Of a stretch of 64,000 nucleotides of DNA, positions 1-10,462 are shown in pieces. This DNA comes from Angiostrongylus vasorum (lineage: Eukaryota > Nematoda > Chromadorea > Rhabditida > Metastrongylidae), in the NCBI GenBank assembly GCA_018806985.1, contig JADANN010000032.1, forward strand, positions 152,001 to 216,000, given 5' to 3'. The translations under genes were made by a program, and so were the position numbers. The notes below the pieces were generated by a model. The model searched no databases. It saw only the letters and a program-made list of their open reading frames with translations, and was not told the origin of the DNA. Within the stretch, counting starts at the first letter, position 1; every line of letters starts with the position of its first letter.

Positions 1-305
1 TATAACCACAGTGATGCTGAGATATTTGCAAAACTCCTGACCCGAGGTGTCGGCGGTGGGGATCGAACTCGTATTGCCCTTTCCGGAAGCTCACGTGTTC
101 ACCACTACACCATGCGGACCTTTCGTACCCTTCGTTTTGCCTTTCTCTCAGCCGTGTTTTTAGCCTATAGGTGCTATCAGCAATCACTCGTCGGTCTGCG
201 GTGGTGAACACATTATTGGCCCCGGAAAACGTAGTATCGACTTCGCACCCGCCGTCCCTGGGTGCTTCGCAAATATCTCAGTACTATTTTAGTTATATTT
301 CACAT
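1..305. repeat. Family B tRNA-like repeat, inverted pair
   Basis: The left part (1 to about 178) is a family B copy on the minus strand and the right part (about 190 to 305) is a partial copy on the plus strand. Read on the minus strand the left copy has a box A-like TGGTGTAGTGG and a box B-like GAGTTCGATCC. Both outer ends carry the family's shared motif (the atgctgagatatttgc stretch and its reverse complement). The left copy runs off the window edge. It is not a functional tRNA because no cloverleaf closes. Confidence 0.7.
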
Positions 306-408
306 CATTCCCTGCAATGAGAAAGAATAGGTGGTAAATCAAAAGCATTTACCAATATTTAGATGAAAATCATAGAGATTTGGCTACAGTGAAGCAGAAT
401 ACCTCCGT

Positions 409-523
409 GCACGGATGGCCGAGTGGTCTAAGGCGCCAGACTCAAGGTTTCACTTGCCGCGCGAATGTGGTTGAGCATTCTGGTACTCGTAAGGGTGCGT
501 GGGTTCAAATCCCACTCCGTGCA
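409..523 (+). tRNA. tRNA-Leu(CAA): tRNA-Leu(CAA) with intron
   Basis: The 7-bp acceptor stem GCACGGA (409-415) pairs with TCCGTGC before the discriminator A at 523. Box A is at 416-426 and box B (GGTTCAAATCC) at 502-512. The anticodon CAA is at 443-445. The anticodon stem CCAGA/TCTGG closes only if a 31-base intron (447-477) is removed from the usual site, one base after the anticodon. Intron bases 471-475 (TTGAG) can pair with CTCAA at 441-445, the anticodon-intron helix typical of intron-bearing pre-tRNAs. The mature length of 84 with a long variable arm fits a type II leucine tRNA. It should read UUG codons. No other tRNA lies nearby. Confidence 0.95.
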
Positions 524-526
524 AAG

Positions 527-531
527 TTTTT
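527..531 (+). terminator. RNA polymerase III T-run terminator
   Basis: Five T residues start four bases after the tRNA-Leu(CAA) 3' end, the usual spacing for a Pol III stop. Confidence 0.8.
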
Positions 532-2239
532 AGAACAGCTTCCCAAACGACATGCAAGAGATAGTTAATGGAAAATAACGTATTTAACTTTGTAGGGCAA
601 GTGTCAAATCTTTTGGAAGATCTTTCCTCCATTCTGGTGTATAAAACCGAAAAGAAAACGCTTAAAATAACATCCATAATGGTCTGTTACACAGAACGTT
701 GGAGGAATAGAAGGTTATAGCTATCTTTGTGTAATTCTTCCATATCGAAGTCATAATATTTCGTAAAGCGTTCTGATATCTACACGACTTTCAAGGTGGT
801 GTTGGGAAATATGACCGAAAACAGAAGTATGAAGATCAGAGTTAGCTTTGTGCTGCTTTCACACTCAAATCTTTGTTGCTGACTGATCGGATAACCGCAT
901 GACTATAACCATTCTTTGTCTGCTCAGGGAAATCAATAGATGCGAGCAAAGAGAAGGAAAGACAAAGCACGCAGCGAAATTTTTTCCTTTTAAAAACAAC
1001 TTTATTGTCACGCAGTTTGTCCTTTCTCACGAACTGACAAATGTTGTCTGTGGTCAACAAGCGGCTGTTATCATGGCGAATTGAGCTTCGGCTGATCTTC
1101 CACAAATCTTCCTCCAACGCGCTTAACCGGAAGATCTTATGAATTTTTTCATGACTATTACTCAGAAGATGGTCGGCAGGCGCCATTCGGAAGCAAATCG
1201 CTTTCCGTCAGTACATCCATAGGTGCAAGAACTGTTTAGCGATGAAGATGTGGGATTTGCTGTATGAAGGAAAGCATCACAAAACCGATATCGCCAATAG
1301 CGCGAGTTTTCCCATAGCTGAGACTTACTTCAGAGTAGGCGAATCTTAGCGGAAACCGTAAGAAAAGCAGAAAGGGACTTCTCCAGCAAATCATCCAGTG
1401 GATGCTATATGAAAGAAAGTTGACACCTCAACAGAATCGGAGCTGTACAATGTTGTTGAAGTGGAAAGGCAAGAAGAAGGGATTACTGTTCTGTTTACAG
1501 CTGATAAAGCCACCGTTCCCCGCCCATCTTATCGAAATCAGAAGTGACTATAGGCAATCCCTGCAAGTTGCAAGTAAGGTTTCTAATTATACGAATGATA
1601 TAAATATATAAATATATATATATATATATATAGTACGCATAAATTGGTTAGGTTATAAAAATAAAAGTAAAAAAGTAGGTTATAAGTTAAGTGAAATATA
1701 TGAAATGAGACTTGATAACTATTTTGAACGGCAAGCTGTGTTGAATGCCCCTGAAGAGCGAATACTCTATGAGCAGCGAGCCACTCTGAAGAAGTTTTTT
1801 TACTGCTCTATCATCTTATCCCAGTGCAAAGCTCTCCCCAAGTCGATTTCCATTGTGAGCCTCATGACCGGCTGTGGTGTATACGCTCTACAGCAGCAAA
1901 AGTCTGTCCTTACAAAATGAACTCGCCCGAAAAAGCGCTTTTGCAAAATATTAAGTGCAAGGAAAAAGCTATTGATGAACCACGCCTAACATAACAATCG
2001 CGTTGGACGAGCTATCAACAAGTACAGAAATGCGATGAAGAAGCTTTGCGGAGCAATAGACAGCTGACGACGCTTGCAACCAATGCAACTGATCCAGTGT
2101 ATTTTACTTTACCTCAACAGGATGGATCTGCAACTGGAGATGGGCCAACCATCAGGGAATGTGGCTTATCAACAAAAGAAAATATGACGGAATCTTCCAA
2201 TTTTCCTTTACTGCCTACTCTCTTTTTGATGACAGGGTG
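532..2239. other. Non-coding stretch, no gene supported
   Basis: Only short frames occur here, the longest being 114 codons on the minus strand at 842-1186, with no recognisable domain. A (TA)n microsatellite lies at about 1612-1632. I see no exon with convincing splice signals. Confidence 0.5.
1612..1632. repeat. (TA)n microsatellite
   Basis: About ten TA units, preceded by interrupted TAAATATATAA. Confidence 0.9.
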
Positions 2240-2500
2240 TTATGTGGAACACAAAAACAAGGATTGGATATGAGCAAAACTTGGGCCCTTATATGTTGTT
2301 CGAACTCGCCACCACCGTTTCTGAGAGCTCAGATGTTATTTACTGCACCAACCGGTGCCTTTGCTTTTACCTTTCTCTTAGACAACTTTGTGCCCTAATG
2401 CTGTTTTCAGCAATCACCCTGTCAACGGCAATGATCTGGAGGACACAAATCGGCGTTGAACCCGGTTAAGCTGAAGTTGTATTAGAAATCACAATGTTTT
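2240..2500 (-). repeat. Family B tRNA-like repeat
   Basis: Minus-strand copy carrying the family motifs (gagcaaaac, caccacac-like box A complement, gttgaacccgg, aaatcacaatgtt). It forms an inverted pair with the plus copy at 2557-2757. Confidence 0.65.
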
Positions 2501-2556
2501 AACTTCTATCTTCTTCTTCTAACTACTCCAAATTCCCCTTTTCATGGTAGGATACT

Positions 2557-2757
2557 ACGCGAAGTTTCCGCCGAAGGGTGATTGCTGGTAGCACCGATAG
2601 AGTAAAAAACCATGGCTGAGAGAAAGACGAAGCAAAAGCCTCGATTGGTGCGGCGGAGTAGGCGAGCCCTCTGAAAGGGTCAATCGCGGGTTCGAATAGA
2701 ACTTTATGGTTCGGGTTTTGCTCACATATCAGCATTCGTATGGTTGTATATTACGAA
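2557..2757 (+). repeat. Family B tRNA-like repeat, second arm
   Basis: Plus copy running from the tgattgctggtagcacc motif through the tRNA-like part (box B-like CGGGTTCGAATAG) to the tatcagcattc end. It faces the minus copy immediately to its left. Confidence 0.65.
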
Positions 2758-4199
2758 ATAACTTCATCCGACGTCATAATACGCCCTCATAATTCACCTC
2801 CATAGGCGGCAGTTCGGACGGGGAACAAAGGGAAATCGTGCAATTCGCCAAGAGAGGCATTCATGTACTCAATTCACGAAAACTAACACTCTCATGGGAC
2901 TTACCACAACAAACAGAATAGAGCTGTGCACCTTTTAAAGTTCACTATTAGTGGAGACATTCTTGAACAGCTTGGTTAAAAATTGGTTGGTCATTTTATT
3001 TAACGTCTCGTTATCATTCAAGAGCGCTATCTTCGACTGTTTTTTATATTTCAAAAAAAGCTAACAATACAACTGATCCATAGTCTTCAGTTAGGTTTCC
3101 ACATGTGACGTTACAAAGAAAAAGCAAACAAACACGAAATGGAGCATAGTTTCAACTGCATGTGCCTAGAAGGAAGAAAAAGCAGAATTCGTGAACTGAG
3201 TTAAGTATGGGTTGCTTTTTCAGGTAATGCTAGGATTTGATCGATCTCATCGGGTATCCAGTACAGGAACGCAATCCAGTACACCACATTGAACGCCACA
3301 TAGAGAGAAGGAAAAAACCACCTTCGAGACGTTGTCTATGCGATTCACAACCTGAAACTTTCCTGCTTTCCGCCCTGAATAATTGATGTTCACCCGTGAA
3401 AATAACGCCAGGATATTTTAGAGAACTACGAGAATTGAGAAAAGATTCATTCAAACGTCTTTCTGGTTTGAACGAGGTTTTATTTTGACTGCACTTCTTT
3501 AACTTGCTGTCATCTACCTAATTCTCCCAAGTCTTTCTCTTATTGTGCAGTTTGTCAATTTTTTTCGCTCTCTGTTTTTTCTTCAGGGACCCTCCGTGTG
3601 GGCGCCACTTTTCTGAACCTCGCCTGTTTGTCTTTAAAAGCTTTTTCATAAATCTCTTAGTTTAACCATTATCCCACTCTTCGTTTAAAAGTCGATTAGT
3701 TCTTTTTCCCTTTTCCTCTGTTCCTCTGACCACCATAATAGTTCACAAACCATTCCGTCGTAGTTATGGTCTCTATCGATCCTTTTCCTTCCTTTCAGTT
3801 CGGCTTTCTTTCTAGCTTTCGAAAAAGTAAGTTGCTTATTTTTTCAGCTTTAATCGTGGAAAAAAGTGGAACGTCCCTCACGTTTTCGATTTTGGTAAAC
3901 AGTGATCTATTTGTTTTTGATCAATAGTAAACTGAACCTTAGCCGGGTCTCTCATCTTCAGTTTTTCTTCGCTTTTGCCGCTTTGACCGCCATTCGATAG
4001 AACACTGTAATAAAGGAATATACGAAAGGAGATCATATGAGGCATCCAACGTTTTAATAAAGGTAAAAATTCAACGTCTTTGTGCTGCTTAGCCAAAATG
4101 TGCAAGAAGACGCTAACTGTGAGAGCTGAGGAACCATGATTTGAAAAAAAATCGCTAATAATTAGACGGCAAGCAATCCTGCTGAAATCCAAAAGTTCC
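2758..4199. other. Non-coding stretch, nothing identified
   Basis: AT-rich DNA with T-rich tracts near 3,480-3,860. No frame above 104 codons and no known repeat head was seen. Confidence 0.45.
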
Positions 4200-4740
4200 C
4201 CATCATCTTATGGTCGCCCTTAACTTTCTGACATGGCTTGCTTCGAATAGAATAACTTTGCTAAGTTCTCTTCTATTTTGGTACAGCAGGAAAGTGCTAC
4301 CGCAAAGGTGGGAAACTCCACCACTATACTTACTCTACGGCCCGTCTTCACTGGTTGTCCGAGATCCAGCATATTCTCCATATTTCGGAGTTTTGCTAGT
4401 TTAGCCATTGTGTTTCCCTGCAGTCCTGGCCAAAGTCTGCCTCAGGTCGTCACCACCACAGGCAGTCGCTGCCCTTGTGGATCAGAGGGAGATTTGCCAC
4501 CGAGCGAATAGTTTGACACCAAGACAGTGGTGGCTCCTAATAGTGCATTACTCTTAGCTGGGATTCTTGATGGGAACGCTGGACTCCTTCTCGGCTTGGA
4601 GACTCTGCCGGGGGGAACGAAAGAGACGAATCCCTCCGATGCATATCGCAGCCCAACACCCAGAAACACCTCCTAGCCACGATGAGGCGGTAAACCGGTT
4701 GGTGGGCCACCGGCATAGCGCTTTCAAAATTTTCAACAAA
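4200..4740 (-). mobile_element. Possible 5' fragment of an RTE-type retrotransposon
   Basis: On the minus strand a G+C-rich leader (about 4,740 to 4,410) is followed by a frame beginning MAKLAKLR (4,408). That start resembles the beginning of nematode RTE polyproteins, but the match decays within about 25 residues. A 30-base piece of the leader (4,665-4,700) recurs at about 19,757-19,790 on the plus strand, which supports a dispersed element. The class assignment is an inference. Confidence 0.3.
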
Positions 4741-5873
4741 ACCCTACGACAGCACTTTTGCTCTTTGAATGTTTTGTAGTTTCTCGTATAAAACGAGATG
4801 ATGGGTCATCTACATACAGCAAGATAGAAGATTGTAAGTACAAAGCTAAGAAGTTATTGAAGTAGCCACCGACGTCTCACCGTTACTTTTATCGAGAGAC
4901 TAATTAAACCATTATATGTGTATCTGGAAAAAAAAGCTTACCTAAAGACTTTTTAGCACAAACAAGGAACTCTTAAAAGAGATTCACTGCCATAAACCGC
5001 TCGTGATTGCTTGAAGAAAAGCAAAGAAGGTTCCGGATTTTTGGCACAGACTTTCCAGAAGATGAGACTGCGTGGCAAGACTTTTTGTTATCAGTAATAT
5101 TTTGTCGCTCGTCTCACCTCCTCAGTTAATGCATTATATAAAACCATTACTCAGAAACGCTATTTAAATTGTTATTAGGGGAGATCATTTGTTTGTCTTG
5201 CAATCGGCAACAGAGTTAAAATAAGATGAGCTTTGAGATTTCATGTCGATCTTTATGACACATTGTGACTGCTTGCATGCTTTGTAAAGAAGACGATGAG
5301 GGTCATGAATTCCTTTTGTACTCTCACCACTCGTTTCGTTGTTCTACCGTCATTTAATGCGCTAGCTGCATTCAAGTGAGAACGCCTAGAATTTCACACC
5401 TCCACTTTTCTTTTTGCTTAACAATGAGCGATCTTCTACCTCCTTTATTAGAACACTGTATCTCAAGGAACTTTAAATCCCACAATAATCGGTTTTTAAC
5501 TGAATATGACCAACGACCCACATCAAGCCAGACACTGAGGAATGTCCCAGTGAAATGGGACACGTAGTTAGTCTGTGAATAGAAATGTCGGATTCTTCAT
5601 AATTTAAGTGTCTAGCTGGGTGATAAACTCTTGTTGATGATTGCAATTCGACACCAAAGAAAATCTCCGTACCACAATGAGGGTCAGAAATCATCAGTGG
5701 TGCACCAAAGTATGCCAACAGAGAATCGAAAGTGAGAAGTTTTTTTCGACCTGGTGATTTAAACTTCTCAGACCAAAATTCATATTCCTTAATATGAATG
5801 GACAATATTTTCACAACACCTCAACGAAGAAGAAAAACGCACTAGACGAAGTTTTGGGAGCTTTTTTTCGTAG
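4741..5873. other. Non-coding stretch, nothing firm
   Basis: Overlapping frames at 5,376-5,567 (plus) and 5,473-5,814 (minus, 113 codons) have no recognisable domain and lie over each other, so neither is called. Confidence 0.4.
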
Positions 5874-6085
5874 GAAGCATGAATACCATGGTCGATCCTC
5901 AGCCTCTGCCTCGGCAAGTGCCAGATCATTCATCTGTGAGAAGAACTGATAGAAGATTTCAGAAGAAAGGCATGTTAAGTCCCACACACCTGCATGTTTT
6001 CACGTCGAGCACCCATCAATCCGGCAGTAAACATTCGCATTTTTTCCATCTAAACGACATGAACATTTCTGAAGTAACTGAATGA
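5874..6085 (+). CDS. Candidate terminal exon, unknown gene
   Basis: A strong acceptor (T-rich tract ending ...TTTTTTTCGTAG at 5,873) opens a 70-codon frame ending TGA at 6,083-6,085. The peptide is hydrophilic, rich in Pro, His, Ser and Gln, with no membrane segment. It could be the C-terminal tail of a receptor or regulatory protein, but no upstream exon was identified. An ATG lies two codons into the exon, so a single-exon start is also possible. Confidence 0.28.
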
Positions 6086-6551
6086 AATCGTAGAAGATGA
6101 ACTGAGGAATACAAAAGAATTCGGAGATTCCTTTAAAACCAAAGGTTATTTGCGTTCTTAGTTTTTCTTCTGCACTTAGTTTGCATGAAAACTCTTCCAG
6201 CCTACACATATACAAAGACAGACATACATGCACACACACATACGAATGGACACATGGAGACACATATGCACACATAACAGAAAAAACGTTGTCCATTTCT
6301 GTACAAGTCCAAATAAAATCAATCAAGTGATTAACTTCAATCTGAGGAGCATCTCACCGCCCGATTTGACTCCAATCCCTTCAAATCATGCACTTGCTTC
6401 CGAATATAAACTATTTGTGCGTAGTTTATAACAGCATACTCGACCATCGCTGCGAACACGAAACCGAAACAACTCCTGTAAAAATGCTTGTGAGCTTTCG
6501 ATGGAATCTTACCTCTCTAGAATGTTTAAAAAACTCGACGGTATGAAAAAT
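6086..6551. other. CA-rich degenerate repeat and spacer
   Basis: The stretch 6,205-6,270 is a degenerate (CA)n/ACAT-rich tract. No gene is supported. Confidence 0.5.
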
Positions 6552-6604
6552 TCTTTACATTTCTGTTTAGCAAACACGAGTTGTTATTTTATTTCTTTAT
6601 ATAC

Positions 6605-6640
6605 GCACAAGCTGACATTTCGGCTGATTTCGCCTTCCTT
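6605..6640 (-). ncRNA. Degraded hammerhead ribozyme motif (PLE copy 1, left)
   Basis: On the minus strand the order stem I - CTAAGGA - stem II - GAAAT - GTC - stem I is kept. The first core block has CTA instead of CTG and the base after GAAA is changed. It is probably inactive. Confidence 0.55.
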
Positions 6641-7042
6641 AGAGCCTGGAAAGGTCAAGTTGACCGCAATCTACCAGGCCAACCACCTCCATAACCAAAT
6701 AGAGGAAATGCTAAACCAAGGTTTCTATCACATTGAACACAGAATAGCTCCTTTGCACACTCACCAGCGCGTAAAACTCTCGAGGGATTCCGGATTAATT
6801 CCAAGAATCCGGAAATGAACCGCAGTTAGGAATGCCTCATTATTACGCGTGATATTGAGCAGTACATAAGCCTATTGTTCTGATGGGATGGGCACATTAC
6901 GATTCCATGTGAATTCTGAGGCGGTGAGTGCGCAAAGGAGCTATTCTGTGTTCAGTGTGATTGAAATTTTGATTTAGCATTTTCTCTCTTTGGTTATGGA
7001 GGTGTTTGCCTGGGTAGATTGCGGTCAACTTGACCTTTCCTG

Positions 7043-7077
7043 GCTCTGAGGAAGGCGAAATCCGTCAAAACGTTAGC
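7043..7077 (+). ncRNA. Degraded hammerhead ribozyme motif (PLE copy 1, right)
   Basis: CTGAGGA is intact and stem I GCT/AGC is kept. The second core block reads CAAAAC in place of GAAAC, and the cleavage triplet is GTT. It is likely inactive. Confidence 0.55.
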
Positions 7078-7324
7078 TTGTGCGTAAATAATGAAATATA
7101 ACACCTCACGTTTGCTGAACAAGAATATAAAGAGTTGTTCGATCAATGCCGAGGATAATAGACGGTCAGTCGTGGGTGTGAAAAATATTCGTGAACGGGT
7201 CAACATTTCATCCAACCATTGTGTAACTTCTCACAGGAGTTCCCTGCGTTTTCATGAAAACGGAAAGTACAAATGTTCTAGTCAAGAATTCAATTGAATA
7301 TGTACGGCATGAAAGTACAAATAG

Positions 7325-7700
7325 GGGGACGGGTAGCACTGTGGCAGTGGTGCCAACCATCATGAGCACGGTCCTGGCTCGATCCCGCTCTGGGCTCACC
7401 AACTCTGTCATCTCTTAGGTGTGAAGAAGTTGGTACCACACTTTTCTGGGGAAAATCTACTCTGGAATCCAAGTGGGGACGCTCTATCCCGGTTATCTCA
7501 GGACTCCGGGGAGAATCGACTCGACCAGCACTCAACGACATTCATAATGAAAAGAAAATCCTCAAGCAGCAGCCGAATCCACACGTAAAAAGTTAGAAGA
7601 CCTTCGTCGATGATGGATGCGAGGAAATGAATCAAGTGCAAGAAGCACTGGGATCCGCACAGCAAGTGTGAAAGACGACCAGCGTAAAAAAGAAATATAA
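7325..7700 (+). repeat. Family D tRNA-headed repeat
   Basis: A tRNA-like head (box B-like TGGCTCGATCCC near 7,375) is followed by a body with the motifs gagaatcgactcgaccagc and atgaggaaatgaat-like, shared with 8,104, 28,885 and 38,330. It differs from families A and B in its body. It is probably a SINE, from its head and dispersal. Confidence 0.45.
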
Positions 7701-8057
7701 GTGAAACTGAGCCGGCAAGGCCTTTGAAGAATCCGAGCTTAATGTAATGCATCCAAATTTTTCAACCTTACTTCTAACCTCCCACTTTTTCAACCGGGTT
7801 CTTCGACAAATACCGTTTGCTTTGCTTTTTCAAACTTTTGCACCTCTTTAAAACTAAGATTGGTATAACTTATCATCATTTTTTCTGAAACCAAATGGAA
7901 TTGTGAAAAAAAATCCATTCTCTTGAGCAAGCGGAACCCTTGTAAGTCGACTAGTAAAATCGACGAAGACGAAGCGACTTTAAACAGGGCCCACTGTAGT
8001 TACTCGATCATTGAAGCCGTTACAATCGACATAATCTAAGAGATAATTTAAATACTG

Positions 8058-8084
8058 TATATATATATATATATATATATATAT
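8058..8084. repeat. (TA)n microsatellite
   Basis: About thirteen perfect TA units. Confidence 0.9.
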
Positions 8085-8103
8085 CACATTCAAATTATCT
8101 GCA

Positions 8104-8300
8104 TGATATGGAAGAGCTAAGTCCACTGGTTAGAAATGCCGCGCAATGGAACACTAATGGTCGCCGGTTTCGTCCGACTCGGAGCCTACCAAACCTCAGT
8201 CTCATTGGTGAAAATGTCGGGAAGTTAAAATGGAGTCGTTCCGGTATTCCTGGAAGATCGCACTCAACCAGCCGTCAACTATATCCATAAAAAAGACAAA
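8104..8300 (+). repeat. Family D repeat, diverged
   Basis: The tRNA-like head (CGGTTTCGTCCGAC as box B) and the following cactcaaccagccg segment match the 7.3 kb copy at low identity. Confidence 0.35.
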
Positions 8301-9804
8301 CTGCCCGAGTACCAATGAAATTTAGCAAATTCCAAGATCGAGAAATACGGAGACGAACCGGAACGAAATTAGCACAGTATGTAAGGTCACCTCACATAGA
8401 TAGAGATAAACTAGTGAATTATGCTTATATATACAAAGTATTCATTTTCAGTTGAATTCAAGTCATTGCACTGATAGAAGCAAAGTACAGCATTTTTTGC
8501 GCGAATTCAAACTTGGCACCAATACATTGATGCAGATCACAATACTAACGTTGAAACAAGCCAATGAACCAGTCACGACGGCATAGTAGAAAGTTGATTT
8601 TAGAGACTCTGAAGTGAAGAGCCTAGAAGACGAACAGGGTCGGAGATAGCCCACATTCACCGACGATGACGAATTGAGCATGTCGACAAAAGCCTATCCA
8701 TAAAAAGTTCGAGTTTTCGATAATAGACTAGCCATGCACAAAAGCATTTTCAGAACACAGTTGAACATCAGCTGCACTGGAAACCTAAGGGAAAAAAACG
8801 GAACGAATGGGCACCATATTACTTGATCAAAATAGAAACCGTTGTTACGAAGTCTGTTCCATGCCTCATTGGAACAGCAAGAACAATCCAACTATTTCTT
8901 GACTGCACTGTAAGAACTTAAGAGCCGCTGAAGGATGGAATCTGTACGACGGTCGATTGGTTTCGGCACAATGTTGGAAGAAGATAAGGAGCCAAAACTC
9001 TTCCAAAATCTAAATTTTAATCATAAAAACCACATGATGACTCTTCATACTCGGGAAATGGGATCTCCCTCACTAATTTCCTCAGTCCTGGAGAAGTTAT
9101 TACAGCAGAGAGGCATTATCAGGAAATCAGAAAAAAAATGCTTTAGCAGCCACAACTAGATGTTTGTTCGATCGAAACGGACCATTTCTTTTGAACGATG
9201 GCATTCGGAAACAGAGCCAAAAATAAAAATTGTGATAACTAAAGCGCAAAAGTAAAACTTGCGATGCTCACCATATTTAGCAGTCCTTTAATTAACAGAC
9301 TTCTATTTTCCAAGCATCTTTAGAACTATTTACAAGCGAGAATCTTCAAGGGTCAAACTGCAGTTGATGATGCTTCCAGATCATTCAAGGTTTTAGTAAC
9401 TTGGAATTATGCCAAGATGTGAACTTGTATCTCCATCACATAGATGTGTGGAATCCAGTGAATTCTACTTCGATCAAAAAAAGTGTGCTAAGAGCTGAGA
9501 TTTTTGTATTTTAAGAATAAAAAAGTATTTTTTGAACTGCATGATGTGGTTTTTCCATCTTCTATTTCGCTTATGTACTTTTAACTTTACTAGTACACCA
9601 CCTCATCGTGAATGGAAGTTATTTCGGTTATGGAACTGCGGTGTGTAGCGTGGGATTCACACCACAACAAGGTCTCATAAGATCAGAATCTGCTAGACTT
9701 TTCTATTGTGAATGTCAGTTAAGAGTAAGCTTTATGACCACAACAGAAACCAGAGGACGTCGTTTCGCCGTGTACAATAGAAGTAGAGGACGTTATAGCA
9801 AAAG
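8301..9804. other. Spacer, no gene supported
   Basis: Frames of up to 82 codons without recognisable domains. No conserved exon of the receptor gene (M3, M4) was found here on the minus strand. Confidence 0.4.
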
Positions 9805-9817
9805 TGTAAGGTTTTCC
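9805..9817. repeat. Target-site duplication, left (PLE copy 2)
   Basis: TGTAAGGTTTTCC matches 12,998-13,010 at 12 of 13 positions, bracketing the element. Confidence 0.65.
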
Positions 9818-9902
9818 CAGGATCGACTTTCTATTAACCTCGGCATTGGAATATGAATGCGTCGTTTTCTTGTTCAGCAATCGCGAGGTTGTTAAACAGC
9901 AT

Positions 9903-10462
9903 ACATTTACTTCCATAGAAAAACACAATACAATACAACAGTAGCTGACGTTTCGGCAGTATCGCCTTCTTCAGAGCCTGGAAGGGTATACTGACATACA
10001 ATTTACTAGGCCAAACGCTTCAATGACACTTACAAAAAGACGAAAAACTCTATGGTAATTACATGGTTAACAGCTTCTCGAAAAAACTCACCGCTTTTTT
10101 TACGTGCCTTCCAATGAGGAAGATTACAGTAGCTGATTATGGTCGCATAAGGTTGATGATTGCACCATCCCACATCAGAAATTGATGCGAACATACCGGG
10201 GTCAGGTCGCGTATAACCTCTGGGCATTCATCCCCTGCTATTCATTGTAGGGTTTTTTGGCACTTTATCCAAAAAGCCTCAAGAAGTTTTCGCGCTGGTG
10301 TTCTAGTCTCCTGCACAAGGATATTGACTTTTACTTCAAAATCGTCCCCGCTGTGCTTTTGTATCCTATGCGTGCCTAGTGGGGTACTTTGTCTTAGTTT
10401 TCGTTTGCCATCTAGGTGTTCTTTTATACGGATACACAAAGGCCTGCCCGTTTCGCCAATAT
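9903..10462. repeat. Inverted arm, left (PLE copy 2)
   Basis: Reverse complement of 12,439-13,000 over its whole length with few differences. It holds the element's 3' end, including the C-terminal half of the GIY-YIG domain. Confidence 0.9.
9944..9977 (-). ncRNA. Hammerhead ribozyme, type I, minimal (PLE copy 2, left)
   Basis: On the minus strand: stem I GCT, core CTGAAGA, stem II AGGC/GCC with a short loop, core GAAAC, cleavage triplet GTC, stem I AGC. All conserved core positions fit. Helix III is reduced to the palindrome ACGT, so cleavage may need two copies pairing, as proposed for PLE hammerheads. The role would be processing of element RNA. Confidence 0.75.

Larger units (their letters stand above)
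6552..7178 (+). mobile_element. Penelope-like element remnant (PLE copy 1)
   Basis: Two inverted arms of about 200 bases (about 6,566-6,768 and 6,925-7,128) flank a short core (about 6,769-6,924). The core matches the 3' end of the GIY-YIG coding region of the other PLE copies. The reverse transcriptase is absent. The right end carries the cctcggcattgat end motif (as its complement) shared with copies at 9.8 kb and 44.2 kb. TGAAAAAT at 6,544-6,551 and 7,179-7,186 may be the target-site duplication. Both hammerhead motifs have damaged cores. Confidence 0.7.

Noticed and set aside
842..1186. 114-codon minus-strand frame
   Set aside because: No recognisable motif and no splice signals of note. 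A chance frame cannot be excluded.
5376..5814. Overlapping frames on both strands, one reminiscent of a receptor N-terminus
   Set aside because: The resemblance is a few residues only, and the strand and position do not fit the receptor gene.
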